The notes beneath the pieces were generated by a model. The model did not search any database, had not been told where the DNA came from, and saw only the letters and a list, made by a program, of their open reading frames with translations. A stretch of DNA of 7,612 nt from Sphingomonadales bacterium (GTDB lineage: Bacteria; Pseudomonadota; Alphaproteobacteria; Sphingomonadales; Emcibacteraceae), in contig DRKK01000175.1 in NCBI GenBank assembly GCA_011051815.1, positions 1-7,612 of the forward strand. Direction: 5' to 3'. The position numbers were made by a program, and so were the translations under genes. Of this stretch, positions 6,216-7,612 are shown piece by piece; positions within the stretch are counted from its first letter, which is position 1, and every line of letters begins with the position of its first letter.

Positions 6216-7612
6216 TTGAAACGATACGCCTTAACATTAAAAATACTTCTTGGCTTTTTTTCAGCCTGCGCATTGATGATCATTCTGCTGGGCTGGCGGC
6301 TAAGTATTGGCCCCATAGCTCTGGATTGGGCCGGGGACTATTTGAAACAGGCATTGACCTCATATCAGGAGGACGTCAATGTAGATTTCCGCGATGCGGT
6401 CTTAATCTGGCAAAAGGAAGAACGCTCATCCTATGCCGGGGCCAGCGGCCTTCAGGTCATTTTTTATGAAGTTGAAATAAAAAACAGGGCTACGGACTTT
6501 ACCCTTAATGTACCCGAAGTAAGCGCCCGTTTCAGTGGGCTGGCCATGTTACGGGGTTTGCTTGCCCCGACCAATGTGTCCATAACTGGCCTGTCCATAG
6601 ATTATACCCTTGGCCCGGACGCATGGGAATCCGACGACGACCGGCCTTTCGTGGAAAAGCTTGAGGCTTTCCTGAGAAATATACAAAATTCAAACAGTTT
6701 GCCTTTTAAAATGGCGCAGCAATTGCTTTTGCCGCCCCAATCGTCCCGTGTGGCAGGCTATTTGCGACAGGTTTCACTTCTGGACACCAAAATAACCCTT
6801 AATGACCAATTGTCAGGCCAACAATGGCAGATACCCTCCGCCCAGCTTAATCTGCAACGGACCGATAGCGGATTAAGTGTTAATCTTTCCGGTGACATAA
6901 ATATGGCAACCAGCCGTATTATGCCCATAGATTTTTATCTGCTATTTGACAATGACAAAAAAGAAGCCATCACCACATTGGCGTTTTCCGATTTAAGACC
7001 ATCGGCACTGGCAGGAAGCGTCGAGGCCTTATCCGGACTGGCGGATATGAATGTTCCCTCAAAGGGAAATATCGAATTTAAAATTGACCAGAATTTTAAC
7101 ATTCCCGTAGTGGCCTTTAATTTATCTTTGGGGGAGGGGTTTATTAATCCCGGCAAAATATACCCTGAGCCACTGAAAATAACATCAGCGGCCTTGAACG
7201 GGCATATTGTCAAAAAAGAAAGTTCCATTGTTCTGGATGAAATATCCCTGCAACTGGGGCAAACATATGTGAGTGGATCCGGATTGTTATATGGCTCCAC
7301 AGACCGTCCGGGCATCGCGATTAAGGCCGATATTCGGGATTTACCCTTTTTGGATCTTAAAACATATTGGCCGGGCCAGTTTGGCAAGGGGGCCTATAAA
7401 TGGATAGCCAAAAATATTGACGGCGGCATTGTTCAGGAAGGGCATCTGGACATTTATATCGACCCTGATATGTGGCCCGCCGTACCGGATGAGAATACTC
7501 CGGCCAAACTTATCTTACCGCCCGATGTTATGGTCTTCAGGTTTGATTTTAACAATATCAACGCCCATTACCTACGTCCCATGCCCATGTTAACCGGCAT
7601 AGGGGGACAGGC
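6216..7612 (+). CDS. AsmA-like DUF3971/YhdP-family envelope protein (N-terminal part)
   Basis: The frame is open from a TTG at 6216-6218 to the right edge, giving 465 codons of a protein whose relatives usually exceed 1000 residues. It begins with a basic KRYALTLK followed by one membrane segment at about 9-29. The rest is a long beta-rich periplasmic region of the DUF3971/AsmA-like type. Recognisable family traits are RFSGLAMLRGLLAPTNVSITG near 105-125 and YWPGQFGKGAYKWIAKNI starting at Y384. Relatives YhdP, TamB and YdbH in E. coli form groove-shaped bridges needed for phospholipid passage from inner to outer membrane; that role is inferred here. The TTG start is chosen because AGAGA lies 8 bases upstream and the next in-frame ATG (6276) lies inside the membrane segment. 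A GTG at 6195 is possible but lacks a ribosome site, and the frame is closed by TAA at 6180-6182. The gene is divergent from glnE. Confidence 0.88.
   Translation, partial: MKRYALTLKILLGFFSACALMIILLGWRLSIGPIALDWAGDYLKQALTSYQEDVNVDFRDAVLIWQKEERSSYAGASGLQVIFYEVEIKNRATDFTLNVPEVSARFSGLAMLRGLLAPTNVSITGLSIDYTLGPDAWESDDDRPFVEKLEAFLRNIQNSNSLPFKMAQQLLLPPQSSRVAGYLRQVSLLDTKITLNDQLSGQQWQIPSAQLNLQRTDSGLSVNLSGDINMATSRIMPIDFYLLFDNDKKEAITTLAFSDLRPSALAGSVEALSGLADMNVPSKGNIEFKIDQNFNIPVVAFNLSLGEGFINPGKIYPEPLKITSAALNGHIVKKESSIVLDEISLQLGQTYVSGSGLLYGSTDRPGIAIKADIRDLPFLDLKTYWPGQFGKGAYKWIAKNIDGGIVQEGHLDIYIDPDMWPAVPDENTPAKLILPPDVMVFRFDFNNINAHYLRPMPMLTGIGGQ

Noticed and set aside
6935..7387. A 150-codon open frame on the minus strand
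   Set aside because: It lies wholly antisense to the AsmA-like gene, whose frame has clear family features. The minus-strand product resembles no family, and its Pro/Ser-rich make-up is typical of a shadow frame.

Overview
The window looks like an ordinary chromosomal stretch from an alphaproteobacterium of moderate GC content. This is inferred from the gene families and their order: glnE, bcp, a DUF455 ferritin-like gene, an M23 metallopeptidase of the LmdC type and a bactofilin with the MFSK N-terminus, next to a DUF3971/YhdP-type AsmA-like gene. I cannot name the genus. There is no sign of mobile elements, CRISPR arrays, RNA genes or foreign base composition, and no gene-free stretch over 300 bases.

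Layout: bases 1-92 hold the last 29 codons of an unidentified plus-strand gene, which converges on the next gene with 6 bases between the stop codons. Bases 99-6124 are a tightly packed minus-strand cluster of five genes, transcribed right to left: glnE, bcp (after a gap of about 32 bases), the ferritin-like DUF455 gene (1-base overlap with bcp), the M23 metallopeptidase and the bactofilin (overlapping the M23 gene by 38 bases). A good sigma70-like promoter (TTGCAC, 17-base spacer, TATACT) lies at the end of the DUF455 gene, so M23-bactofilin can probably be transcribed separately from the upstream genes. Bases 6125-6215 are a short AT-rich divergent promoter region. From 6216 a large AsmA-like/DUF3971 gene runs rightwards off the window.

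The genes fall into functional pairs. GlnE sets glutamine synthetase activity by adenylylation and deadenylylation. Bcp removes peroxides and is translationally coupled to a putative di-iron protein of unknown role. The M23 enzyme is a single-pass inner-membrane peptidoglycan endopeptidase with all catalytic residues present, and the bactofilin is the cytoskeletal scaffold known to work with such enzymes in cell shaping. The AsmA-like protein belongs to the group that supports lipid passage from inner to outer membrane.

I found no convincing unknown system. The points most worth a second look are the coupled Bcp/DUF455 pair, the overlapping morphogenesis pair with its own promoter and uncertain N-terminus, and the interlocked divergent promoters upstream of glnE.
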